Source of the DNA: Dactylosporangium siamense
GTDB taxonomy: Bacteria; Actinomycetota; Actinomycetes; Mycobacteriales; Micromonosporaceae
DNA length: 64,000 nucleotides
NCBI RefSeq assembly: GCF_016862795.1
Contig: NZ_BONQ01000052.1
Location: forward strand, 62,001-126,000
Direction of reading: 5' to 3'
The notes under the pieces were generated by a model, which ran no database searches, was not told the DNA's origin, and was given only the letters and a program-made list of their open reading frames with translations. This document shows, piece after piece, positions 17,743 to 26,206 of this stretch. The position numbers and the translations under genes are program-made. Each line of letters opens with the position of its first letter. Within the stretch, counting starts at the first letter, position 1.

Positions 17743-20700
17743 GATTTCCCCGTGAGCATGTGCTGTGCCGTCTCCTCGTCCATCGCCTCGATCTCGGCGA
17801 TGAGCAGTGCCTCGACGGCCGCGGCGAACCCGGCGACCGTGCGGTGGGTGAACAGGGTGCGGATCGGCACCGTCAGGTCGACGGCGGCGCGGATACGGGC
17901 CACCATGCGGGTGGCGAGCAGCGAGTGGCCGCCGAGGTCGAAGAAGTCGTCGAGCGCGCCGACCTTCTCCACCCCGAGGACCTCGGCCCAGACCCCGGCG
18001 ACCAGGTCCTCGGCGTCGGTGCGGGGCGCGACGAACCCCGTCGCCGAGCGGACCTCGGGGTCGGGCAGGGCGGCCTTGTTGAGCTTGCCGTTGACGGTGA
18101 GCGGCAGCGCGGCGAGGGCCACGATCGCGTTCGGGACGAGGTGCGCCGGCAGCGTCCCGGCGAGCGCCTGCCGCAGGGCCGCCGGATCGAGGTCGGCTGG
18201 GACCACGTAGCCGATGAGCGCGTCGCCGCGGGCGACGACGGCGGCCTGGCCGACGCCCGGGAGCCCGAGCAGCGCGGCCGTGATCTCGCCGGGTTCGATC
18301 CGGTACCCGCGGACCTTGACCTGCTCGTCGAGCCGGCCGAGGAACTCCAGCTGGCCGTCGGGCCGCCACCGCACCCGGTCGCCGGTGCGGTACCGCCGGG
18401 CGCCGGGCGGGCCGTCGGGGTCGGGTTCGAACGCCTCCGCGGTGCGGCCGGGCCGGCCGAGGTAGCCGTGGGCCACGCCGGCACCGCCGACGCGCAGCTC
18501 GCCCGGGACCCCGGGCGGCACCGGGCGGCCGTGCCGGTCGGTGACCGCGACCGTGGTGTTCCACAGTGGACGCCCGATCGGCGGGCGCTCGGTGGCAGTG
18601 AGGTGGTCGCTGGTGCCGGTGAGGTCCGCGACGGTGGCGATGATGGTCGTCTCGGTCGGGCCGTAGGAGTTGACCAGGCGGACCCGGTCGCCGAAGGCGG
18701 CGGTCCACTGCGCGACGGCGGCCGCCTCGACCTGGTCGGCGCCGAGGATGACCAGGCGCAGCCCGGCCGGCCAGCGAACGCCGCCGAGGTCGTCGACCAG
18801 CCGGTGCCAGTAGGGCGTCGGCAGGTCCAGCACGGTCACCGCCGCACCGGCCGGGGTCGCGAGGAAGTCGGGCAGGTCGGCGTCGGCGAAGACGACCGTG
18901 CCGCCCGCGGTCAGCGCCGGCCACAGCTCCTCGGCGTGGGTGTCGAAGCTCAGCGCCGCGAACTGCGCGACGGTGTCGGCGGCCGTGATGCCGTAGCCGT
19001 CACGCATCCAGTCGGCCCGGGCGGCGAGGGCCCGGTGCGGCACCAGGACGCCCTTCGGGGTGCCGGTGGAGCCGGAGGTGTAGATGACGTAGGCGGTGTC
19101 CTCGGGGTCCGGCCGCACCGGGGTGCCGGCGCCGCCCGCCGTGACCGGGACCGTCCGGACACCGGCAAAGGACAGGTCCGCGCCGACGACAGCGTCCGCG
19201 CCGACAACAGCGTCCGCGCCGACAACAGCGTCCGCGCCGACGACAGCGTCTGCGCCGACGACGACGGTGGCGCCGCTGTCGGCGACCATGAACGCCAGCC
19301 GGGCGGGCGGGTACGCGGGGTCCAGCGGCAGGTAGGCGGCGCCGGCCCGCCAGGCGGCGAGCATGGCGACGACCGCCTGCGGGCCGCGGGGCAGGCAGAC
19401 GCCGACGATCCGCGGGGCGTCTTCCAGTAGCGCCCCGGCCAGCCGGCCGGACGCCTCCCACAGCTCCCCGTAGGTCATGCCGTCCAGCGCCGGCCGGTCC
19501 GGGTGCGCGGCCACCCGGGCCGCCAGGCCGTCCAGCACGGAGCCGGTCGGCGGGGCGGCGGTCGTACCCGCGACGTCAAGGAACGCCAGGTCGGCGTCGG
19601 TGAGCACGGGCAGGTCGCGGACCCGGGTGTCGGGGGCGGCGAGCGCGGCGCGCAGGAGCACCTCGAGCCGTTCGGCGAGGGCGGCGATCGTCCCGGGGCG
19701 GAACAGGTCGCGCCGGTAGCCGAACACGGCGACCAGGTCGTCGCCGGAGCGCCAGACGTCGAGCATCACGTCGACCTTCGTCTGGGCGTGACCGCCGTCG
19801 ATCTCGACCGCGGTCAGCGGCCCGAACGGCCGGGGGACGCCGTGCCGGTCGCCGTCCTGGCTGTGCACGGTGAGCAGGGTCTGGAACAGCGGGTTGCGGG
19901 TCAGGTCCCGCTCGACCCGCAGCTCGTCGATGAGCCGCTCGAACGGCAGGTCCTGGTGTGTGAACGCGCCGAGGGCGGTGCGGCGGGTGGCCCGCAACAG
20001 CTCCCGGAACGTGCCGTCGCCGCCGAGGTCGGCGCGCATGACGAGGGTGTTGGAGAAGTAGCCGACGAGCGGCTCGACGTCGGGGTCGTTGCGCCCGGCG
20101 ACCGGCACGCCGACGCTGATGTCGTCCTGGCCGGTGTGCCGTTGCAGCAGCACCTGATACGCGGCGAGCAGCACCATGAACGGGCTGACCCGCTGCTCAC
20201 GGGCGACGGCGTCCAGGTCGGGGCCGAGCGGGATCCGGCGGGTGTGGAACGCGCCGTCGGAGGTCTTCGCCGCCGGCCGGCGCAGGTCCGGCTGCAGTTC
20301 GAGGGGGGCGGCGCCGGTGAGCTGGCCGCGCCAGAAGGTGGTGTCCTGCCCTGCGCCGGTGACAGTGCCGGCGTCGCGCTGGGCCTGCGCGAACGCGGCG
20401 TACGTGGTCGGCAGCGGCGGCTCGTCGAACGTGCCCGCGTAGCGGTTCGCCAGCTCGTCTCGCAGCACGTTGAGCGACCAGCCGTCGGCGACGATGTGGT
20501 GCACGACCAGGCTCAGGACGTGCTCGCCGGGCCCGATCCGGATCAGTGTCGCCCGAAGCAGCGGCCCCTCGGCGAGGTCGAACGGGGCGTTGCTGCGCTC
20601 GGCGAGCAGTGCGTCGACGTTTTCCGCGGTACCGGTGAGCTCGGCCAGCTGCGGCGCCGGGCCGGCGGTCGCGTGTGGGCGGCCGTCGACGGCGGGGAAC

Positions 20701-20876
20701 CTGGTGCGCAGGGTCTCGTGCCGTTCGACCAGGCCCTGCAACGCCGCCCGCAGCCGCGCCGGATCCAGGTCTCCGGTCAGGCGCAGGACCAGCGGGATGT
20801 TGTAGGAGGCATCTCCGGGGTCGAGCTGGTCCAGGAACCAGAGCCGTTCCTGACCGAAAGACAAAGCTCCCGACAC
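17739..20876 (-). CDS. NRPS module C-A-T, first gene of operon, basic residue predicted
   Basis: About 1045 residues. C domain: [18 protein letters not shown] and [15 protein letters not shown] domain: [49 protein letters not shown]. Carrier: [15 protein letters not shown]. The pocket aligned by eye reads D-T-E-D-I-G-S-I-I-K; D-T-E-D-x-G resembles the published beta-lysine code DTEDVGTMVK, so a basic amino acid is a weak guess. GTG at 20876 is preferred because AGAGGGGGACTC precedes it and the promoter at 20908-20936 lies within the longer TTG-start frame (20939). ATG at 20903 is the alternative, almost leaderless. The A domain carries a five-copy VGADAV repeat. The next gene follows after 76 bases. 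Confidence 0.88.
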   Translation of the reverse strand: MSGALSFGQERLWFLDQLDPGDASYNIPLVLRLTGDLDPARLRAALQGLVERHETLRTRFPAVDGRPHATAGPAPQLAELTGTAENVDALLAERSNAPFDLAEGPLLRATLIRIGPGEHVLSLVVHHIVADGWSLNVLRDELANRYAGTFDEPPLPTTYAAFAQAQRDAGTVTGAGQDTTFWRGQLTGAAPLELQPDLRRPAAKTSDGAFHTRRIPLGPDLDAVAREQRVSPFMVLLAAYQVLLQRHTGQDDISVGVPVAGRNDPDVEPLVGYFSNTLVMRADLGGDGTFRELLRATRRTALGAFTHQDLPFERLIDELRVERDLTRNPLFQTLLTVHSQDGDRHGVPRPFGPLTAVEIDGGHAQTKVDVMLDVWRSGDDLVAVFGYRRDLFRPGTIAALAERLEVLLRAALAAPDTRVRDLPVLTDADLAFLDVAGTTAAPPTGSVLDGLAARVAAHPDRPALDGMTYGELWEASGRLAGALLEDAPRIVGVCLPRGPQAVVAMLAAWRAGAAYLPLDPAYPPARLAFMVADSGATVVVGADAVVGADAVVGADAVVGADAVVGADLSFAGVRTVPVTAGGAGTPVRPDPEDTAYVIYTSGSTGTPKGVLVPHRALAARADWMRDGYGITAADTVAQFAALSFDTHAEELWPALTAGGTVVFADADLPDFLATPAGAAVTVLDLPTPYWHRLVDDLGGVRWPAGLRLVILGADQVEAAAVAQWTAAFGDRVRLVNSYGPTETTIIATVADLTGTSDHLTATERPPIGRPLWNTTVAVTDRHGRPVPPGVPGELRVGGAGVAHGYLGRPGRTAEAFEPDPDGPPGARRYRTGDRVRWRPDGQLEFLGRLDEQVKVRGYRIEPGEITAALLGLPGVGQAAVVARGDALIGYVVPADLDPAALRQALAGTLPAHLVPNAIVALAALPLTVNGKLNKAALPDPEVRSATGFVAPRTDAEDLVAGVWAEVLGVEKVGALDDFFDLGGHSLLATRMVARIRAAVDLTVPIRTLFTHRTVAGFAAAVEALLIAEIEAMDEETAQHMLTGKS
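19176..19265 (-). repeat. 18-bp tandem repeat inside NRPS adenylation domain
   Basis: Five copies of an 18-base unit (top strand GTCCGCGCCGACAACAGC and variants) encode the hexapeptide VGADAV in the N-terminal subdomain of the adenylation domain, between [10 protein letters not shown] and [11 protein letters not shown]. It extends a loop or strand that most A domains have once. Confidence 0.93.
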
Positions 20877-20907
20877 GAGTCCCCCTCTCGTCGGCGTGAC
20901 CATGGGT

Positions 20908-20936
20908 AAGGTACGAGTCGATGCCTCAACTGTCAA
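20908..20936 (-). promoter_or_regulatory. Sigma-70-type promoter of the NRPS operon
   Basis: On the minus strand, TTGACA (20936-20931) is followed after exactly 17 bases by TACCTT (20913-20908). A start of transcription near 20901 would place the GTG at 20876 about 25 bases into the leader with an AGGGGG ribosome site. Just upstream, AATCGTAAGGATT is a short inverted repeat (AATC/GATT) that could be an operator. Confidence 0.75.
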
Positions 20937-21046
20937 CAATCCTTACGATTAATCCCGGCCGTCGACACCGGTGGATCTCCCGCACTCCGGACATGGATGT
21001 ACCGCCGACCAGGTAGGTCCCGGTCGGCGGCGCTCGGTCGGTGCGG

Positions 21047-21340
21047 TCAGGGGGTGGCCCGGTGCAGATCCTCCCGATGGACGAGCAACTCGACGACGCC
21101 GTGCTCACCGTCGGTGACCACACCGACCTGGGTGCCGGCGGCATAGACGTCGTTCGACAGGACACCGGTGCCGTCGATGCGGAGGTAGCCGGTGACCATC
21201 AGGTGCTCGGCGATGCCGGCGACGACGTCCGGGCGCACGTCGGTCCCCGCCGGCTGCACGGCGCTCACCGTGCCGACCGGCGCTCCGGTGGAGTCGACGA
21301 CCCGCATCCCGGCGACAGCGATCCCGACCGGCGTCTGCAT
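21047..21340 (-). CDS. DUF2171-type small protein
   Basis: 97 residues with two halves: AGMRVVDSTGAPVGTVSAVQ and GYLRIDGTGVLSNDVYAAGTQVGVV, then VVELLVHREDL. This PRC-barrel-like pattern (property of the current domain, persistence of lysine-rich strand, then a short closing strand) fits DUF2171 proteins common in actinobacteria. The function is unknown. ATG at 21340 is chosen because the frame upstream encodes no conserved pattern. It is divergent from the GH26-like gene and ends about 110 bases before the NRPS promoter, reading toward it. Confidence 0.7.
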   Translation of the reverse strand: MQTPVGIAVAGMRVVDSTGAPVGTVSAVQPAGTDVRPDVVAGIAEHLMVTGYLRIDGTGVLSNDVYAAGTQVGVVTDGEHGVVELLVHREDLHRATP

Positions 21341-21377
21341 GGCCGGATCGTGCCCGATAACAGCGGGACGAAACGTC

Positions 21378-21461
21378 GGCGCTTTCGACAAGGCGCTTTC
21401 GGCAACACGCCCTCCGCACCGCACGTTCGGCACCGCGGTTTCGGCACCGCGCTTTCGAAAG
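21378..21461. promoter_or_regulatory. Repeated GGCGCTTTCG motifs and CTTTCGAAAG palindrome
   Basis: The divergent gap holds GGCGCTTTCG at 21378-21387 and 21392-21401, two copies of TTCGGCACCGCG further on, and the perfect palindrome CTTTCGAAAG at 21452-21461, about 65 bases before the glycosidase start. Spacing suggests a multi-site operator, but no regulator is adjacent. Confidence 0.45.
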
Positions 21462-21524
21462 GCGTGGAGTGCTTCGCGGCGGTGGCCCTACCGTCGCCGC
21501 AACACCCCGCCCTGGAGGTCACCC

Positions 21525-23141
21525 TTGTCACGACGCTCGGCCCGCTGGGCCACGATCCTTGCCGTCACCGCGACCGTGCTCGCCCTCACCCCGTCGGCGC
21601 AGGCCGCCTCCGGTGACGCCGGCCGGCACCGCCCCCTGGCGGCACGCAACCTGCCGTCCGGCGACCGGGTCCTGTTCTACCTGGGCCAGGACAGCACGAC
21701 CCTGGCCGACTACAAGGCCTCGGTGCTGGACCGGGACCGCGACTTCCCGGTGCCGGCCGGGGTCACGCTCTACACCAACCTGGTCGGCGCGCCGATGAGC
21801 GGCATGTTCCAGCCGACGGACTACGGCGCGGGCGAGAACGACTTCCCCGCCACGATCAACAGCTACGGCGGCGGGCTCGCGGTCGGGCTGTTCCTGTCCG
21901 ACCCCGCGCAGACGCCGCTGAAGGCCCTCGCCGGCACCGCCGACACCGCCACCACCGCGCGCTACCGGCGCTGGCTCGATGAGTTCATCACCTACCTCGA
22001 CCGCACCGACCGTGAGGTCTTCCTGCGCATCGGGTACGAGTTCGACGGCGCCTGGAACGCCTACGAGCCGGAGCTGTACAAGCAGGCGTACCGGTACATC
22101 GCGCGCCGCATCGACCAGCTGCACGCCCGCAGGATCGCCACGGTGTGGCAGACGGCGGCCTGGCCGCGCGTCGAAGCCGAACCGTACGCGTCGACCGCGG
22201 CCGGGCACTGGGACCAGTGGTACCCGGGCGACGAGTACGTCGACTGGGCCGGCCTGTCGCACTTCTACGGCACGGCGTTCGACCGGTACCAGTGGGGCTG
22301 CGAGGACCCGGGCAAGATCGCCGCGACCCCGGCGGCCGTGCAGGACTCGTTCCTCGCGTTCGCCCGGCGGCACCGCAAGCCCGTGTTCGTCTCCGAGTCC
22401 GCGCCGCAGGGCTTCGACCTCGGCAAGCTGACGGCCGGCTGCATCTTCGTCGACCCGGCGACCGGCGGCCCCCGGGCGACCGTGCCCGTCACCGCCGAGC
22501 AGATCTGGGACACCTGGTACGCGCCGTACTTCCGGTTCATCGAGCGCAACCGGGACATCGTGCGCGGCGTCGCGTACATCAACACCAACTGGAGCTCCCA
22601 GTCCATGTGGAACTGCCAGCCCGGCGCGTGCGCCAACGGATACTGGGGCGACAGCCGGGTCCAGGCGAACCCGACCGTCCTGGCCCGCTTCCGCGCGGAG
22701 CTGAGCAAGCGCATCTACGTGCAGGGCCCGCGCCGCGTCGCCGCGTTCGAACCGCCGGACTTCTCCGGCGCCGGACGCTCCGAGGCGGAGTACGCCGACC
22801 TGCCGCAGGGCGGGACCACCGGCATCGCGATCGCCGACACGACCGCCTCGAACGACCGCACCGCCCTCGTCTATGCCAACGGCGCGTCGATGCAGTTCGA
22901 CCACGTCGCCCGCGGCGGCGGCATCGACCTGCGCTACGCCACCGTGACCGACAACGTCAACCTCACGGTGCTCGTCAACGGCGTCGAACGGCACCGCCTC
23001 GCACTGCCCAACCGGGGCTCGGCCACCGCCTGGGCGACGGTCACGATCCCGGTCGCGGTCCCCCGCGACGCGACCGTGACGCTGCGCCTGGACAGCGGCG
23101 ACGTCGTCTGGATCGACTACATCACGCCGGGACAGCGCTGA
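21525..23141 (+). CDS. Secreted GH26-like glycoside hydrolase with C-terminal carbohydrate-binding domain
   Basis: 538 residues. A signal peptide (RRSARWATILAVTATVLALT, cleavage after AQA) is followed by a TIM-barrel-type domain. FLRIGYEFDGAWN matches the acid/base strand of GH26 (HE.nG.W), and KPVFVSESAPQGF looks like the nucleophile strand. The last 130 residues form a jelly-roll like CBM35/CBM6 (AEYADLPQGG, ANGASMQFDHVARGGGIDLRY, VWIDYI). Substrate is probably a beta-mannan or related glycan, not certain. TTG at 21525 is chosen for GGAGG seven bases upstream and for the signal peptide; the longer frame from 21192 is the reverse side of the DUF2171 gene. Confidence 0.8.
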   Translation: MSRRSARWATILAVTATVLALTPSAQAASGDAGRHRPLAARNLPSGDRVLFYLGQDSTTLADYKASVLDRDRDFPVPAGVTLYTNLVGAPMSGMFQPTDYGAGENDFPATINSYGGGLAVGLFLSDPAQTPLKALAGTADTATTARYRRWLDEFITYLDRTDREVFLRIGYEFDGAWNAYEPELYKQAYRYIARRIDQLHARRIATVWQTAAWPRVEAEPYASTAAGHWDQWYPGDEYVDWAGLSHFYGTAFDRYQWGCEDPGKIAATPAAVQDSFLAFARRHRKPVFVSESAPQGFDLGKLTAGCIFVDPATGGPRATVPVTAEQIWDTWYAPYFRFIERNRDIVRGVAYINTNWSSQSMWNCQPGACANGYWGDSRVQANPTVLARFRAELSKRIYVQGPRRVAAFEPPDFSGAGRSEAEYADLPQGGTTGIAIADTTASNDRTALVYANGASMQFDHVARGGGIDLRYATVTDNVNLTVLVNGVERHRLALPNRGSATAWATVTIPVAVPRDATVTLRLDSGDVVWIDYITPGQR

Positions 23142-23161
23142 CCTTCGCTAGGGTGCCGGTC

Positions 23162-23974
23162 ATGGACCCGTGTCTGCGACTGGCACTGCTGGAGACCGCC
23201 GACGTGCCCACGCAACGGTACGACGAGCTGCTGGTGACACCGATCCCGCCGGACACGGACGAGGGACGCTGGACCGACCGGTCCGAGCTGTTCGAGGCCG
23301 TGCCCGACGGGATCGACACCACCATCCGGAGCCTGGCCGGCATCACGGATTACCCGGACGTCGGCATCCTGCACCTGGTGGAGTCCGCCGTCGGGGACCT
23401 CGCGCCGCTCGCCGCGCTGCCGTCGCTGCGGCTGCTGAGCCTCGGCGTCACCCCGGCGGCGGACCTGCGCCCGCTGCTGGACTGTGCGCGCCTCACCCGG
23501 GTCGACGTCGACTGGCACACGCCGGAGCAACGCGAGGTCCTGGTGACGCTGGCGGACCGCGGCGTCCACGTCGACTCCCTCCTGCCGGACCCGTCGACGC
23601 TCACCGCGCCGTTCGCCGACCAGAACCTTAAGCTCGCCGTCATCGACCTGCTCGGGCTGCCGCTGCCGACCGCGGAGTTCTTCGACGAGTACGAGCTGGA
23701 CGAGGCGAACCTGGCCCGCGTCCTGGCCATCGAACTGACCCAGGAGCAGCTGGACGGCATCGAGCGGCTGCACTGGACCGGCGGCGGCTACACCATCCAG
23801 CACGCCGTGTGGAGCCAGTGGGACGGCGAGACCGACGAGTTCGACATCCGCTCCCTGGACGGCATCGAGACGCTGCGCAACCTGAAGCGCCTCGAGGTGA
23901 CCCCGCTGAAGCTGATCCCGGAGGAGCAGCTCGCCGCCCTGCGGGCCAGGTCGGTCACCGTCACCTCCTGGTGA
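23162..23974 (+). CDS. Leucine-rich-repeat-like protein, DUF6892-type
   Basis: 270 residues. The first half has leucine-rich-repeat-like strands (LGVTPAADLRPLLDCARLTRVDVDW). The second half (FADQNLKLAVIDLLGLPL, FDEYELDEANLARVLAIELT, LHWTGGGYTIQHAVWSQWDGE, LDGIETLRNLKRLEV) resembles the uncharacterised DUF6892 domain often linked to LRR proteins; the family name is from memory and tentative. It is probably cytosolic, with no signal peptide. The ATG follows the glycosidase stop by 20 bases. Its last 14 bases overlap the convergent monooxygenase gene. Confidence 0.65.
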   Translation: MDPCLRLALLETADVPTQRYDELLVTPIPPDTDEGRWTDRSELFEAVPDGIDTTIRSLAGITDYPDVGILHLVESAVGDLAPLAALPSLRLLSLGVTPAADLRPLLDCARLTRVDVDWHTPEQREVLVTLADRGVHVDSLLPDPSTLTAPFADQNLKLAVIDLLGLPLPTAEFFDEYELDEANLARVLAIELTQEQLDGIERLHWTGGGYTIQHAVWSQWDGETDEFDIRSLDGIETLRNLKRLEVTPLKLIPEEQLAALRARSVTVTSW

Positions 23975-25478
23975 GCCCGGTGCAGGTGGCCAGGGCATCG
24001 CGGAGGCCGGCGGCGGGGTCGGCGGAGGCGGTGCGGCTGCGCCAGGCGACGTGACCGTCGGGGCGGACGAGCACCGCACCGTCGGGTGCGACGCCGTACA
24101 GGCCGGGCCATCCGGGATCGGTCACGACGTAGCTCGCCACCGGCACCGCGGGACGGCGCAGCGCGTCGCGCCACGCACTGCCGGGTCCGGCGGTCAGTAG
24201 CGTGAACCGGTCGTCGAACAGGTCGATGGTCGAGGTCCCGCCGGGCAGCCACAGGTGCGGGGCGCGGCAGCCGGGCGCGGCGCGCTGCTCGTAGTCGGCG
24301 CCGGCCGGATCGGCGTCGGGACCACCGTCGTCGACGACGATCCGCGACCGGTACTGGTACCCCATGTCGATCTGGCTCAGGCTCCGCCCGTTGAACGGCG
24401 CGGCGCTCCCGTCGAAGAGCCGGGACCACGCGGCGCCGGTCTCCTCGGCGTTGCGCCGGCCGACCGGCTCCCGTTCGGCGGCGTAGCTGGCCAGCAGCCG
24501 ATCGTCGCCGTGCCCGTGGACGACGGCGGCGATCTTCCAGGCGAGATTGTGGACGTCGTGCATCGCGGCGCTCACGCCGGTCGCGCCGGCGGGCGGGAAC
24601 CGGTGCGCGGCGTCGCCGGCCAGGAACACCGGGCCGTGGGCATACCGGGCGGCGGACTGCGCGGCGGCCGTCCACGGGCCGCCGGCCAGCACGTCGAGCT
24701 TCAGGTCGGGAAGGCCGAGCACGGCACGGACGACCGTCGCCGGGTCCTCGCCGTCCGGGGTGCCGGGCCGGCTGATGATCCAGCGGTCGTCGGCGTGGGT
24801 CCAGATCAGCGCGGCACCGGTGGCGGTGAGGAAGTAGATCCCACGCGGGCGGGCACCGGTCCAGCCGGTCAGGTCGGCCCGGAACGCGATCATCTCCTGC
24901 CGGCCGAGGTCGTCGGGGCCGTCCATGGCGATGCCGAGCCGCTCGCGGATCCCGCTGCGGGCGCCGTCCGCCGCGATCATCCACCGGGCCCGGACCCGCC
25001 TCGCACGTCCCGTGGCCGGCTCGACCACGCTCGCCAGCACGCCGCCGTCGGCGAGCTCGAAGGACTCCAGCAGCGTGCCCCGCTCGACGCGCGCGGCCTG
25101 GTGACCGCGGGCGTGGTCGCGCAGGACGGACTCGAACACGTCCTGCGAGACGGCGAGGCCCTCGCACGGGCTCACCGTCATGCGGCCGGCCGACGGCACG
25201 TCCTCCCGCAGCGGCGGCCCGGTCAGGTCGGTGCGCCATTGCGCCCCCGGCGTGATCGGCAGCTCCACGGCGCGCAGGTCGGGTTCGACGCCGCAGACCC
25301 GCAGGATCTCCATCGCGCGGGAGTGCACGCCCCGGGCCCGCGGCAACCCGGACTCGCTCGCCCGCTTGTCGATGAGCAGGGAGTCGACGCCGTGCCGGGA
25401 CAGCAGCAGCGACGCGGTCAGCCCGGCCGGCCCGCCGCCCACGATCAGCACGGGCGTTTCGATCAACTCGTCAGCCAT
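23961..25478 (-). CDS. FAD-dependent aromatic hydroxylase / monooxygenase
   Basis: 505 residues of the class A flavoprotein hydroxylase family (PheA/MhpA type). Visible motifs: the dinucleotide-binding VLIVGGGPAGLTASLLLSRHG near residue 10, the DG motif RARWMIAADGARSGIRERLG near 170, and the GD motif GPVFLAGDAAHRFPPAGATG near 295. The C-terminal thioredoxin-like region is present (GVAPDGAVLVRPDGHVAWR). It inserts one oxygen into an aromatic or polyketide-like substrate using NAD(P)H. It is divergent from a TetR gene with inverted repeats between them, so probably induced by its substrate. Confidence 0.9.
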   Translation of the reverse strand: MADELIETPVLIVGGGPAGLTASLLLSRHGVDSLLIDKRASESGLPRARGVHSRAMEILRVCGVEPDLRAVELPITPGAQWRTDLTGPPLREDVPSAGRMTVSPCEGLAVSQDVFESVLRDHARGHQAARVERGTLLESFELADGGVLASVVEPATGRARRVRARWMIAADGARSGIRERLGIAMDGPDDLGRQEMIAFRADLTGWTGARPRGIYFLTATGAALIWTHADDRWIISRPGTPDGEDPATVVRAVLGLPDLKLDVLAGGPWTAAAQSAARYAHGPVFLAGDAAHRFPPAGATGVSAAMHDVHNLAWKIAAVVHGHGDDRLLASYAAEREPVGRRNAEETGAAWSRLFDGSAAPFNGRSLSQIDMGYQYRSRIVVDDGGPDADPAGADYEQRAAPGCRAPHLWLPGGTSTIDLFDDRFTLLTAGPGSAWRDALRRPAVPVASYVVTDPGWPGLYGVAPDGAVLVRPDGHVAWRSRTASADPAAGLRDALATCTGLTRR

Positions 25479-25495
25479 AGTCCCGCTCTTTTCAT

Positions 25496-25529
25496 CATAG
25501 TGAAGCTATGACGACAAGAGTGATACTCT
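25496..25529. promoter_or_regulatory. Candidate TetR operators between monooxygenase and tetR
   Basis: Two inverted repeats lie in the 57-base divergent gap: CATAG-TGAAG-CTATG (25496-25510) and AGAGT-GAT-ACTCT (25517-25529). Binding there could control both directions. Confidence 0.6.
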
Positions 25530-25535
25530 CCGTGC

Positions 25536-26144
25536 GTGGTTGTCAAGAAGGGCCACCGGCAGCGGCAGGCCGAGGCGACGAAGGCGCAGATCGCGGCGGC
25601 GGCGCGCACCCTGTTCGCCACCCAGGGCTACGTGGGGACGACCATCGCCGCGATCGCCGACGCCGCCGACATCCCGGCCCCGACGATCTACTCGGCGTTC
25701 GGTGGCAAGGCCGCCATCCTGCGGGCCATCGCCTGGGGCGTCGTCGGCACCCTCGACGTCGACCGCGCCCACGACGAGGCCCTCGCGCACCCGGACCCCC
25801 GATCGGCCCTGCGCCTGGTCGCGAACCTCCAGCGCCGGCAGCACGAGCAGATGTACGACGTCATCGACATCTACCAGGAGGCGGCCCGGACCGACCCGGA
25901 CATCGCCGAAGACCTCCGCACCATCGCCGGCAACCGCGAACGCGCCTTCCGCCGCCAGGTCGAGGCCGTCGCCGCCCACCTGGCGCCCGGGATCGACGTC
26001 GACGCCGGCGTCGCCATCTACCTCACGCTCGTGCTCCCCGAGGTCTACCGGACCCTCGTCATCGAGCGCGGCTGGACCGCCGACCGCTACGAACAGTGGC
26101 TCGCCGGCGCCCTGATCACCCAGCTGCTGCGGCCACCGGCCTGA
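25536..26144 (+). CDS. TetR family regulator
   Basis: 202 residues. The N-terminal helix-turn-helix is clear: IAAAARTLFATQGYVGTTIAAIADAA followed by IPAPTIYSAFGGKAAILRAI. The C-terminal ligand-binding half is hydrophobic and helical, with no recognised ligand. GTG at 25536 is the first start in frame and directly follows the inverted repeats. It likely represses the divergent flavin monooxygenase and itself. Confidence 0.9.
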   Translation: MVVKKGHRQRQAEATKAQIAAAARTLFATQGYVGTTIAAIADAADIPAPTIYSAFGGKAAILRAIAWGVVGTLDVDRAHDEALAHPDPRSALRLVANLQRRQHEQMYDVIDIYQEAARTDPDIAEDLRTIAGNRERAFRRQVEAVAAHLAPGIDVDAGVAIYLTLVLPEVYRTLVIERGWTADRYEQWLAGALITQLLRPPA

Positions 26145-26206
26145 CTCCTCACCGTCTCACGAGCCCGGCGAGCAGGTCCTTCGTGCGCTCGTCGCGGTCG
26201 CGGGGT

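Noticed and set aside
20876-20939. TTG start at 20939 for the first NRPS gene
   Set aside because: The -35 and -10 of the operon promoter lie between this codon and the next starts.
20931-20960. Iron-box (IdeR/DmdR1) site before the NRPS operon, suggesting a siderophore
   Set aside because: No match to the 19-bp TTAGGTTAGGCTAACCTAA pattern by eye, and the operon has no hydroxamate or catechol genes.
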